Part shown: positions 1 through 6,863 of the stretch, piece after piece
Numbering within the stretch: position 1 is the stretch's first letter
Layout of the letters: each line of letters opens with the position of its first letter
Source of the DNA: an uncultured Eubacteriales bacterium
GTDB taxonomy: Bacteria; Bacillota; Clostridia; Christensenellales; UBA1242
Assembly: GCA_900551855.1 (NCBI GenBank)
Contig: URXM01000008.1
Location: 1 to 30,080, forward strand
Length of the DNA stretch: 30,080 nucleotides
Direction: 5' to 3'
The notes under the pieces: generated by a model
Told to the model about the DNA's origin: nothing
Database searches by the model: none
What the model saw: only the letters and a program-made list of their open reading frames with translations
Made by a program: the position numbers and the translations under genes

Positions 1-114
1 ATTTATTATTTATTTGTTTATTTTAGATACATTTTAATGCAAGAAATTCAGCGTACTTTGTAGATAATTGTCAAAAATAATCAATTTTATATGCAAAAAT
101 ATTGAAATAATATA

Positions 115-151
115 AAAAAATATATAAATTATTGATTTTTATATATTTTTT
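115..151. terminator. A/T-only hairpin, possible terminator of the 171-620 gene
   Basis: A 14-bp stem made only of A and T (115-128 pairs with 138-151), with a 9-base loop and runs of A and T on both sides. It lies about 20 bases beyond the stop codon of the minus-strand gene at 171-620, where a terminator is expected. The lack of G or C makes it weak. The rest of 1-170 shows no gene. Confidence 0.4.
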
Positions 152-170
152 ATGATTTTTTATTTAATTT

Positions 171-620
171 TTAATTATTTTTTAAATATGGCAACAATCT
201 GTCTATATTTGCTCTTTCAAATTCATATAATTTATCTATTATTTCATCTAGTTCTGTTGATATATTTTTGTGATCTTCTTTGTCTTTTATGCATGTTATG
301 ATGCCCATAAATGTGCCAATCAAAACCATTTCTGCAATGTTTCTTGTGCTTTTATCCATCATTGTGCCAATGTTTATACTTGTCCAAAGTTTGGCTTTTT
401 CAATCCAGTTGTTATCTTTCAAACCTTCAATTTTTTCTGCTTTTGCAAAGTTTTCACATTCTTTTGCTAGGCAACAATACTTATCTTGCTCTTTTGAAAG
501 TTCGCTTATCAAATCATTGTCAGCACTTTTTTCTATGATATCTTCAATTGACTGAATGGCTGTCCTTGTGTTTTGATAAATGGCATTTAAATATTTTGTT
601 ATGTTTTCTTTTTCGTTCAT
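171..620 (-). CDS. Hypothetical helical protein, 149 aa
   Basis: I do not recognise this protein. It starts MNEKENITKY and looks fully alpha-helical and soluble: several amphipathic helices, no signal peptide, two adjacent Cys near residue 50, and a more hydrophobic helix around residues 95-112. A ferritin-like or four-helix bundle fold is plausible but unproven. The start at 620 is chosen because an AAGGAG ribosome site sits a few bases upstream. The in-frame ATG 13 codons earlier has no such site. It is transcribed divergently from the cyclase-like gene at 731. I see no convincing sigma-A promoter, only weak TTGTCA-like boxes near 650-670. Confidence 0.75.
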   Translation of the reverse strand: MNEKENITKYLNAIYQNTRTAIQSIEDIIEKSADNDLISELSKEQDKYCCLAKECENFAKAEKIEGLKDNNWIEKAKLWTSINIGTMMDKSTRNIAEMVLIGTFMGIITCIKDKEDHKNISTELDEIIDKLYEFERANIDRLLPYLKNN

Positions 621-730
621 ATTTTTCTCCTTGAATGTATTGTTTGTATTTTTTGACAAAATATGACAAACTTTGCATTTTTTTTAATTTTTTTGTGAAT
701 ACAAAAAACATTCTTTCTCAAAATAATGGC

Positions 731-2146
731 ATGAGAACATCTACAAAAATTTTGATTGTTATTACCATAATTTTGTTCATACCCAATTTGTTTTTGACAA
801 AATATCTTTTGGCTGCAGTTGTGCCAACGGGAGAAGGTTTTGAACTTAATTTTACACCACTTGCTTGGGTTTCTTTGTCTTTACAGATTTTATATAACAT
901 TTTCTTTACTATTTTGTTTGTGAGATTTTTAAAAACACAGAGATTGTCTAATATGATATTTTTCTCTCTTGCTCCTTTGACTTTGGTTTATGGTGCATTT
1001 ATGATTTATATCGTTGCAGTCAAAAATATGACGGGTGTTATGGCTGAGTCAATAAGAGCGACTTTAAATATTCAAACTCAAGAGACTTCTTACAACAATT
1101 TTCTTTGGGCGGGACTTGCCACCTTGATTTATTTAGTACTTTTGTTTTTGATTGTTGTGTTTTCTTGTAGGCCATTGTCAAAAGTTGAGCATATAACTCA
1201 AAAACTTGGAGATGGAAGCACAAAAAATGATAATTTTAGAATTGGCGGAGGAAAACAATTTAAAGAAATAGAACATTCTTTAAATAAAATAAATTACAAT
1301 TACAGAGAGAAAGAAAACAAAATTAAACAGATAAATTTGTCTACTCAAAAATTTATTCCTAAGCAGTTTCTTAAATTTTTAGGTAAAAATGGCGTTGAAG
1401 AATTGGAACTTGGAAACCATGTATCAAAAAAAGCAACAATTTTGTTTTGCAAATTAAAAAGTTCTGTCAATGACGAAAAAACTTTGAGTTTGGAAGAAAA
1501 TTTCAATTATATAAACTCTTATCTCAAAATTGTTTCTCCATTGATCAAAAGATATAATGGTTTTATTGATAAATATTTGGGTGACGGGGTGTTGGCTGTG
1601 TTTTCAAAGTCAGAAAACGCTATTGAATGTTCACATGCAATTTTAAGAGCAATTGAAATCAAAAACAAAAGTCAAAAAGATTTCCCTTTGATAGATGCAA
1701 GAATTTCTATAATTACTGAGGAAGTTGTTTTTGGCATTGTTGGAGATGATGAAAGAAAAAATCCTACAATAATATCGGACATTGTAAATTTGTCAGCAAA
1801 AATTCAAGAGATAAATAATTATATTGATACAAAACTTCTTATTTCGAAACAATCTTTAAATGAATTATCACCAAAGTTTGATTTTGATTATCGATATACT
1901 GGGGATCTTTCTCTTGATGAAGGAAGACAAATTTCTTTGTTTGAAAGTTTGGATTATTATCCAAAAAACAAGAGAGAAAAACTCAAAAAACTGAAAAACA
2001 AGTTTGAATCAGGCGTTAGAGCATACAACGAGAAAAAATACGAAGAGGCAAAAGAAATTTTTTCTTATGTTTTACATCAATTGCCTGATGATAAACCAGC
2101 TTTTGTTTATTTCAACAAAGCATCTGAAAAGTTAAAAGACCATTAG
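731..2146 (+). CDS. Membrane protein with degenerate class III adenylate/guanylate cyclase domain and C-terminal TPR
   Basis: A 471-aa protein. Residues 7-30, 51-67, 76-97 and 124-146 are membrane helices. A HAMP-like linker (about 147-200) is followed by the segment that usually precedes bacterial class III cyclase domains (FIPKQFLKFLG, 208-218) and by a cyclase fold (about 235-390). A TPR-like helical pair closes the protein (about 423-465). The catalytic centre is altered. The first metal-binding Asp is Lys241 (LFCKLK). The second Asp (GDG, Asp285) and the substrate Lys281 remain. The transition-state Asn353 is kept, but the usual Arg is Lys357. A pseudo-cyclase acting as a sensor or scaffold is more likely than an active cAMP enzyme. 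The start is uncertain: ATG 731 lacks a clear ribosome site, and GTG 695 is an in-frame alternative. Confidence 0.8.
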   Translation: MRTSTKILIVITIILFIPNLFLTKYLLAAVVPTGEGFELNFTPLAWVSLSLQILYNIFFTILFVRFLKTQRLSNMIFFSLAPLTLVYGAFMIYIVAVKNMTGVMAESIRATLNIQTQETSYNNFLWAGLATLIYLVLLFLIVVFSCRPLSKVEHITQKLGDGSTKNDNFRIGGGKQFKEIEHSLNKINYNYREKENKIKQINLSTQKFIPKQFLKFLGKNGVEELELGNHVSKKATILFCKLKSSVNDEKTLSLEENFNYINSYLKIVSPLIKRYNGFIDKYLGDGVLAVFSKSENAIECSHAILRAIEIKNKSQKDFPLIDARISIITEEVVFGIVGDDERKNPTIISDIVNLSAKIQEINNYIDTKLLISKQSLNELSPKFDFDYRYTGDLSLDEGRQISLFESLDYYPKNKREKLKKLKNKFESGVRAYNEKKYEEAKEIFSYVLHQLPDDKPAFVYFNKASEKLKDH

Positions 2147-2160
2147 ACTGTGTCTTTTTT
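2134..2160 (+). terminator. Probable terminator after the cyclase-like gene
   Basis: A 7-bp stem (AAAAGAC pairing with GTCTTTT) with an 11-base loop and a run of six T. The stop codon lies in the loop. It is short, so only moderately convincing. Confidence 0.5.
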
Positions 2161-2197
2161 CTTTTTTATTATATTTGTATGTAGTCTTTGACTTTAC

Positions 2198-2226
2198 TTG
2201 ACTTTTGATAGTGTTTATTTTAAAAT
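2198..2226 (+). promoter_or_regulatory. Sigma-A promoter of the TM2 gene and mnmA
   Basis: TTGACT (2198-2203), a 17-base spacer, and TAAAAT (2221-2226). The -10 box ends six bases before the ATG at 2233, so transcription should begin at or next to the start codon. No ribosome site lies between them. Confidence 0.75.
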
Positions 2227-2232
2227 ACTTTT

Positions 2233-2835
2233 ATGAATTTTCGTAGAAATAGCGGTTACAAAAGATGCCCAAGATGTGGCAATAAATGCTTACAGGCTCA
2301 ATCTCAATGCGAAGAGTGTGGGCTCCTTTTTGAACGCATGGAATTTGCATCAAACAAAGCTGCCAAAAAGAAGTTAAGACATTTTGATACCGATTATGTA
2401 ATTTATACAAATCAATATCCAAAAGATGTCAATTATATAAAACTTTTGCTTTTGACTATTTTTTTAGGCATAACTGGTGCTCATTATTATTATGTTGGAA
2501 AATATATTAAGGGTGGGCTTATGAGTGCTTGCTTTGTTTATCTTGTTTTTTGCACAATCTTTAATGCTCAAATGGTAACATATTTGGAGACTTATTATTT
2601 ATACCTGCCTATTGGTATTGCCGCTTTTTCTTGGATAGCAAGTTTGATTTATGTTATTTTGAAAAAATTTAAAGTGCCTGTTACGATTGATATGTCTTCT
2701 GCAAAAGTTGATGTGGAATACGAACGCAAAAAGTTTGAACAGGTTGCTGACGAACTTAAAAAAGAAAATTTGAAAAACAAAAAAGATAAAACTACAAAAA
2801 AATCTGACAAAATTGAAAATGAGGATAAAAAATGA
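2233..2835 (+). CDS. Zinc-ribbon plus TM2-domain membrane protein, 200 aa
   Basis: The N-terminus holds a four-cysteine zinc ribbon (CPRCG at about 12-16 and CEEC at about 27-30). Residues 70-145 form a TM2 domain: a hydrophobic helix, the family signature GITGAHYYYVGK with a following GG, then two more hydrophobic segments. The C-terminal 45 residues are highly charged (Lys/Glu/Asp). The function of TM2 proteins in bacteria is poorly defined, so none is claimed. No ribosome site precedes the ATG. The promoter spacing suggests a leaderless message. The stop overlaps the mnmA start (ATGA), so the two genes are translationally coupled. Confidence 0.85.
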   Translation: MNFRRNSGYKRCPRCGNKCLQAQSQCEECGLLFERMEFASNKAAKKKLRHFDTDYVIYTNQYPKDVNYIKLLLLTIFLGITGAHYYYVGKYIKGGLMSACFVYLVFCTIFNAQMVTYLETYYLYLPIGIAAFSWIASLIYVILKKFKVPVTIDMSSAKVDVEYERKKFEQVADELKKENLKNKKDKTTKKSDKIENEDKK

Positions 2836-3902
2836 GAGTTGTTGTTGGTATTTCTGGTGGTGTTGATTCTAGTGTCGCTGCATACCTTCTCAAAAAGCAA
2901 GGACACGATGTTATTGGTCTTTTTATGATAAATTGGGAAGAACAAGATGGACAATGCACTGCTGAAGATGATTATGAAGATGTTAAGAGAGTGTGTACAA
3001 AAATAGGTATACCTTATTTTTCTGTCAACTATGCAAAAGAATATTACGAAAGAGTTTTTCAATATTTCCTTGATGAATATAAAGCTGGAAGAACTCCTAA
3101 TCCTGATGTTTTGTGCAATCGTGAGATTAAATTTGGTCCTTTTTTGGAAAAAGCTAGACAACTTGGTGCAGATATGATCGCGACAGGTCACTATGCAAAA
3201 ACTTATGTTAAAGATGGAAAAACATATTTGGCAAAAGCAAAAGATTTGACAAAAGATCAATCATACTTTTTAAATCAATTGTCTCAAGCACAACTTTCTT
3301 CTGTTTTGTTTCCACTTGCTGATATCGAGAAAAAACAAGTAAGACAAATTGCAAAAGAACTTGGTTTGAGCACTGCAGAGAAAAAAGATTCAACAGGAAT
3401 TTGTTTTATTGGGGAAAGAAATTTTAGAAAGTTTTTGAAGCAATATTTGCCAGCAAAAGCAGGAAATATTTGCACATTGGACGGAACTATTGTTGGTCGC
3501 CATGAAGGACTTATGTATTACACCATTGGTCAGCGTAGGGGATTGAACATTGGAGGAAAACACGGTGGAAATGGTGAACGCTGGTTTGTGCTTAAAAAAG
3601 ATCTAGACAAAAACATTTTGTATGTCAGTCAAGGTGAATGTGAAGAACTTTTCTCAAATGGTCTTTATGCAGACACTTTCAACTGGATCCCTGAAGTGCC
3701 TAAAGAAAAAGAATTTGATTGCTTTGCAAAATTTAGATATCGTCAGCCTGACCAAAAAGTCCATGTCAAAGTTTTGGATGATACTCACATACAAGTTGAT
3801 TTTGCAGAAAAGCAAAGAGCTATCACAGAAGGACAGTTTGTTGTTTTATACACTGATGACGGGACTTGTTTGGGTGGCGGAATTATTGATAAAAAATATT
3901 AA
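2832..3902 (+). CDS. mnmA: tRNA-specific 2-thiouridylase MnmA
   Basis: MnmA adds sulfur to the wobble uridine (U34) of tRNA-Lys, -Glu and -Gln, using ATP and a persulfide sulfur donor. The 356-aa length is normal. The PP-loop ATP-binding motif GISGGVDSS is at the N-terminus (residues 6-14). The catalytic cysteines are Cys95 (NPDVLCNREIKFG) and Cys191 (GICFIGERNF). The tRNA-contact motif TGHYA and the C-terminal beta-barrel are present. The ATG overlaps the stop of the TM2 gene by four bases. A strong terminator follows the stop. No cysteine desulfurase gene is adjacent. Confidence 0.97.
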   Translation: MRVVVGISGGVDSSVAAYLLKKQGHDVIGLFMINWEEQDGQCTAEDDYEDVKRVCTKIGIPYFSVNYAKEYYERVFQYFLDEYKAGRTPNPDVLCNREIKFGPFLEKARQLGADMIATGHYAKTYVKDGKTYLAKAKDLTKDQSYFLNQLSQAQLSSVLFPLADIEKKQVRQIAKELGLSTAEKKDSTGICFIGERNFRKFLKQYLPAKAGNICTLDGTIVGRHEGLMYYTIGQRRGLNIGGKHGGNGERWFVLKKDLDKNILYVSQGECEELFSNGLYADTFNWIPEVPKEKEFDCFAKFRYRQPDQKVHVKVLDDTHIQVDFAEKQRAITEGQFVVLYTDDGTCLGGGIIDKKY

Positions 3903-3908
3903 AATAAA

Positions 3909-3938
3909 ATCAACTGGTTTTAAACTAGTTGATTTTTT
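3909..3938 (+). terminator. Intrinsic terminator of mnmA
   Basis: A near-perfect 11-12 bp inverted repeat (3909-3920 with 3922-3933, one G-T pair) followed by TTTTTT. It begins six bases after the mnmA stop. Confidence 0.85.
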
Positions 3939-3978
3939 GTTTTTAATGTGCTAAGATTGGAAAGTCCGCTGAATTGAA

Positions 3979-4007
3979 TTGTTTCAATTTATTTTTCAAA
4001 TTATAAA
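3979..4007 (+). promoter_or_regulatory. Sigma-A promoter of tRNA-Ser
   Basis: TTGTTT (3979-3984), a 17-base spacer, TATAAA (4002-4007). The predicted start near 4014 leaves a 13-base 5' leader before the tRNA. Confidence 0.6.
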
Positions 4008-4026
4008 ATTTTTTAATTAAACCTAT

Positions 4027-4113
4027 GCAGAGATGTCCGAGTGGTTTAAGGTGCAGCCCTGGAAAGGCTGTGTGCGAGAAATTGCACCAAGAGTTCGAAT
4101 CTCTTTCTCTGCG
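4027..4113 (+). tRNA. tRNA-Ser (anticodon GGA)
   Basis: An 87-base tRNA with the long variable arm of class II tRNAs. The acceptor stem is GCAGAGA with TCTCTGC. The anticodon loop is CTGGAAA, giving anticodon GGA, which reads UCC and UCU. CCA is encoded at 4114-4116. It is a single-gene unit with its own promoter and terminator. Confidence 0.96.
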
Positions 4114-4126
4114 CCATTTGAAAACT

Positions 4127-4150
4127 GACAGATTTTGATCTGTCTTTTTT
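4127..4150 (+). terminator. Terminator of tRNA-Ser
   Basis: GACAGA (4127-4132) pairs with TCTGTC (4139-4144), extended inward by wobble and A-T pairs, followed by a T run. Confidence 0.8.
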
Positions 4151-4182
4151 ATTGTTTTTAATGTGGTTGCCAGTTTGAAAAT

Positions 4183-4211
4183 TTGACTTATTTATGTGTA
4201 TGTGATATCAT
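4183..4211 (+). promoter_or_regulatory. Sigma-A promoter with extended -10
   Basis: TTGACT (4183-4188), a 17-base spacer, and TATCAT (4206-4211) preceded by TGA, an extended -10. The predicted start is close to 4218, leaving a leader of about ten bases that just holds the GAGG ribosome site for the gene at 4228. Confidence 0.65.
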
Positions 4212-4227
4212 AATTTTGAGGTTTAAA

Positions 4228-4488
4228 ATGATACATTCTTTATCGGGCGGGGTTATCCGTGAAAAAAAATATTTTGACTTTGCAAAAGTGAGATTTGACA
4301 GTGGAGAAATTTATTGGTATATCTCAACTTTTGAAAATTTAAGAGCGGGAGACAGAGTTTTGGTGCCAGTTGGCAGAAACAATGAAGAGACAGAAGCTTT
4401 TGTTATAAGAATTGACAAACATATTTCAGAGCAAGTTTCTCCAATTCCTGCAAAAAGAGCGAAAAAGATAATTAAAATTTTGAATTGA
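4228..4488 (+). CDS. Small hypothetical protein, 86 aa, likely beta-barrel
   Basis: I do not recognise a named family. The sequence is rich in alternating beta-strand segments (FAKVRFDSGEIYWYI, GDRVLVPVGR, EAFVIRIDK) and ends in a basic tail (KRAKKIIKIL). The GDRVLVPVGR stretch resembles small OB/SH3-like barrels such as the 3'-binding domain of PriA, but this is only an analogy. The start at 4228 has a GAGG site at 4218-4221. An upstream in-frame ATG-like start at 4183 lies inside the promoter and is rejected. The gene converges on the DNA glycosylase gene across a shared terminator. Confidence 0.7.
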   Translation: MIHSLSGGVIREKKYFDFAKVRFDSGEIYWYISTFENLRAGDRVLVPVGRNNEETEAFVIRIDKHISEQVSPIPAKRAKKIIKILN

Positions 4489-4495
4489 TAAAAAT

Positions 4496-4525
4496 AAAAC
4501 AACTCATTTTTGTGAGTTGTTTTTT
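4496..4525. terminator. Bidirectional terminator between convergent genes
   Basis: An 11-bp perfect stem (4496-4506 with 4513-4523) and a six-base loop, with A and T runs on the outer sides. On the minus strand it overlaps the stop codon of the glycosylase gene (4504-4506). It serves both convergent genes. Confidence 0.85.
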
Positions 4526-4989
4526 AATTGTCTTTCCCATTCTTCATAATTGTATCGTGGATTTGCTGGACTTGTTGATGGCAAGCAAACTACTGGCAAA
4601 TCTGTTTTACACAATTTTTGAAACAGGGTGAATGCTGTTTTTCCGTTGCATAAAATCTTTTCAATTTTTGTGTTTGGTGGCAATAGAAATGAAAAATCTT
4701 TTGTTGTGTTGTTTGACTTTGTTAGTTCTAAATCAGAAGATCCTTTTAAGTCACTCTCTTGTATTACATCCCATAGGGCAATATGATATTTTTTTAAAAT
4801 CTTTTTTTTCTCTTCAATTTCATCAGGGATATTCTCATTTAAAACTTTGCTTAACATATTCCAAAATCTGTTTTGTTTGTTTCCGTAATAAAAACCAACA
4901 GCTCTGCTTTTTACACTTGGAAAACTGCCTAAAATCAAAACTTTTGAATTTATGTCATATATCGGCTCGAAGCCTTTGAAGTTTTCCAT
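4504..4989 (-). CDS. Hypoxanthine-DNA glycosylase (UDG superfamily family 6)
   Basis: A 161-aa DNA repair enzyme predicted to excise deaminated adenine (hypoxanthine) from DNA. The first motif LGSFPSVKSR (20-29) is followed by GFYYGNKQNRFW (32-43), the family 6 arrangement in which Asn40 sits where the catalytic residue of that family is expected. The second conserved block LPSTSPAN is at 136-143. The length is typical. The ATG directly follows the stop codon of the upstream nucleoside hydrolase with no gap, so the two are probably co-translated. The pairing links free inosine/hypoxanthine metabolism with removal of hypoxanthine from DNA. That link is inference. Confidence 0.9.
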   Translation of the reverse strand: MENFKGFEPIYDINSKVLILGSFPSVKSRAVGFYYGNKQNRFWNMLSKVLNENIPDEIEEKKKILKKYHIALWDVIQESDLKGSSDLELTKSNNTTKDFSFLLPPNTKIEKILCNGKTAFTLFQKLCKTDLPVVCLPSTSPANPRYNYEEWERQLKNNSQK

Positions 4990-5943
4990 TTACTTTATGT
5001 TCTTTAAAAATGTTTTGTCTGTGATTTTTATATTGCTCATTTCTTGAAGTTTTTTGAACAATAATTTTTGGAATTTCTTTCTTTTTAAGCCTACGACAAT
5101 TTTGAAATTGCCTTTTCTTTTATAGTGTGCAGTTGTTTTTCCAATGCTTACTTCTGTGTCAACTTCTACATCTGCTTTTTTTGTTTTGTATAATTTTGGG
5201 TGAGTGAGATAATATACAGCACAGATATCGTTTGTTGCTATTCTGCGATCTTTATAGCCTGGTTCCCAGTATGTTTCAAATGTTTTTACCAAAAATTTGC
5301 CGATTTGATTTGTGTGTTCTATCTCTTCAACTTGTTTTTCTGTGAAATATCCTTCATCTCTGCCTATGCTTGAAGGGCACATTATGGTTGGGATCATAGA
5401 ATCTATTGTGTCCTTAAATGCTGGGGCATCAGTTCTGATATTAAAAGAGTTGTGATTTGGATTTGTAAGAATGCCGTTTGGTGCTCCACCCATCATAAGT
5501 ATATTTTTGATTAAATCTTTGCTGTCAGGATGTTTTCTAAGCAAGTATGCAAAATTGGTGTGTGGTCCAAGGATTATCATTGTTATTTCTTTTGGATATT
5601 TTTTTAATGTTTCATACACTGCATCAGCAGCTTCACATTTAAGAGGTTTATGTTTTGTTGTTTTTGGGGGAACATATCCACCTAAACCTTCTTCTCCATG
5701 CAAGAATGCAGCGTTTTCTGTGTTGTTTCCGAAGCGTTTGTCATAGCCTTTTACAACAGGAATATCTTTGTTGAATATGTCTAAAAGGTGACACATATTT
5801 CTTGTTGCATTGTCTATGTTTATATTTCCGTTTGCTACTGAAATCAATTTTATGTCAAATTGTGGGTCATTTAAGATATAAACCAAAGCGTTTGTGTCAT
5901 CAACTCCTGGATCTGTGTCAATTATTACTTTATATTTTTTCAT
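4990..5943 (-). CDS. Nucleoside hydrolase (IUNH family) with altered active site
   Basis: A 317-aa member of the inosine/uridine-preferring nucleoside hydrolase family, which cleaves the N-glycosidic bond of nucleosides to base plus ribose. The Ca-binding DTDPGVDD motif is at residues 9-16. VANGN (36-40), LGPHTN (125-130) and SFNIRTD (166-172) fit the family. The conserved HD pair in the C-terminal half is Asn238-Asp239 (IATNDIC), so the usual catalytic histidine is missing. The DPxAA motif is DAPAF. It may have altered specificity or low activity. The start has an AGGAG site and a good promoter. It is the first gene of a two-gene operon with the DNA glycosylase. A paralogue with the histidine intact lies at 21414-22349. 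Confidence 0.9.
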   Translation of the reverse strand: MKKYKVIIDTDPGVDDTNALVYILNDPQFDIKLISVANGNINIDNATRNMCHLLDIFNKDIPVVKGYDKRFGNNTENAAFLHGEEGLGGYVPPKTTKHKPLKCEAADAVYETLKKYPKEITMIILGPHTNFAYLLRKHPDSKDLIKNILMMGGAPNGILTNPNHNSFNIRTDAPAFKDTIDSMIPTIMCPSSIGRDEGYFTEKQVEEIEHTNQIGKFLVKTFETYWEPGYKDRRIATNDICAVYYLTHPKLYKTKKADVEVDTEVSIGKTTAHYKRKGNFKIVVGLKRKKFQKLLFKKLQEMSNIKITDKTFLKNIK

Positions 5944-5968
5944 TCAAATCTCCTGTGTGTCCGTTTAA

Positions 5969-5997
5969 AGTATAGAGATTTTTGCACTAAATGTAAA
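5969..5997 (-). promoter_or_regulatory. Sigma-A promoter of the nucleoside hydrolase/glycosylase operon
   Basis: Read on the minus strand: TTTACA (5997-5992), a 17-base spacer, TATACT (5974-5969). The predicted start near 5962 gives a leader of about 19 bases that contains the ribosome site. Confidence 0.75.
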
Positions 5998-6076
5998 GCA
6001 ATTTTCTTTGTTTATCATATTTTTGTTTTGATAGATTGTATAGAATATTATATTTGTAAAAAATTGTCTAAATGTT

Positions 6077-6104
6077 TTGTAATTAAATAAAATTGTGATA
6101 TTAT
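6077..6104 (+). promoter_or_regulatory. Promoter with extended -10 directly before the 6111 gene
   Basis: TATTAT (6099-6104) preceded by TGA, an extended -10, with a weak TTGTAA -35 (6077-6082) at 16 bases. The -10 ends six bases before the ATG at 6111, so the message is predicted to be leaderless. Confidence 0.6.
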
Positions 6105-6110
6105 ATTGTT

Positions 6111-6824
6111 ATGGAAAAAAATAAGACTTCTGTTTTTAAAGTTGTTATGACAGTTTTATTTGCAATTCTTGTATTTGCATCGTTTTTTTATTATATTTTT
6201 GGAACTTTTGATGCAGAATCTAAAATCCAACCTAAATATCTTGCTTATGCTTGTGGCATGTTATGTTTTTTGTTTTCGCTGATTTTTGTAAGATTTGATT
6301 TTAAAAAAATTGTTTTGACTTTGTCATTGGCAACAACTGTTGCAGCTGATTATTTTTTGGTGTTAAACAATTCTGAAGAAAACAAATTGGTTGGTCTTTG
6401 CATATTCTGTGCTTTTCAATTTTTCTTGATGATTTATACTCTTTACCTAAATGGAAGTGTTGGAGTTAGGATTGTCAACATTGCAATAAGAGTTGCGTTG
6501 TGCTTGATTGCTTATTTTGTTTTGCCTGGCTATGTGGAACTGGGGACATTGGAACTTGTTGCTGTTATGTATATCATAAATTTCTTTGTGTCTTTGCTTA
6601 TGCTTTTGTTTAATTTAAAAACAGAATGGCTGTTGTTTTTAGGTTGTTTACTGTTGTTTTTATGCGACATCGTTATTGGATTAAAAAATGGTGGATTTAC
6701 TTTGCTCAATTTGTCAGGTTCTTTTGTGGACTTTTTAAACAGCAGAGCTATTCAAACTTATTTGTATATTCCAGGACTATTTTTGATCGCCACTTCTTCT
6801 GTTTTTGCAAAGAAGAAAGAATAA
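6111..6824 (+). CDS. Polytopic membrane protein, possibly YhhN-like, 237 aa
   Basis: About eight membrane helices fill the whole protein after a short basic N-terminus (MEKNKTSVFK). Two features recall the YhhN/TMEM86 family (lysoplasmalogenase-like): an Asp inside helix segments (TTVAADYFLV near residue 80 and LLLFLCDIVIGL near 185) and a final helix YLYIPGLFLIATS. This match is by eye and weak. No ribosome site precedes the ATG. It lies 39 bases upstream of leuS on the same strand with no terminator between, so read-through into leuS is likely. Confidence 0.7.
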   Translation: MEKNKTSVFKVVMTVLFAILVFASFFYYIFGTFDAESKIQPKYLAYACGMLCFLFSLIFVRFDFKKIVLTLSLATTVAADYFLVLNNSEENKLVGLCIFCAFQFFLMIYTLYLNGSVGVRIVNIAIRVALCLIAYFVLPGYVELGTLELVAVMYIINFFVSLLMLLFNLKTEWLLFLGCLLLFLCDIVIGLKNGGFTLLNLSGSFVDFLNSRAIQTYLYIPGLFLIATSSVFAKKKE

Positions 6825-6863
6825 TTTGTTTTGATTTTACTTTTATGATGGGGTGTGTTTAAT

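Noticed and set aside
2649..3260. Long open frame on the minus strand opposite the TM2 gene and mnmA (203 codons)
   Set aside because: It is the reverse of a certain gene, has a Phe/Ser/Ile-rich composition and no ribosome site.
4183..4227. N-terminal extension of the 86-aa protein
   Set aside because: It overlaps the promoter boxes, and a better start with a ribosome site lies at 4228.
6825..6863. T-box or other leucine riboswitch before leuS
   Set aside because: The gap is only 39 bases and holds no stem I or T-box sequence.
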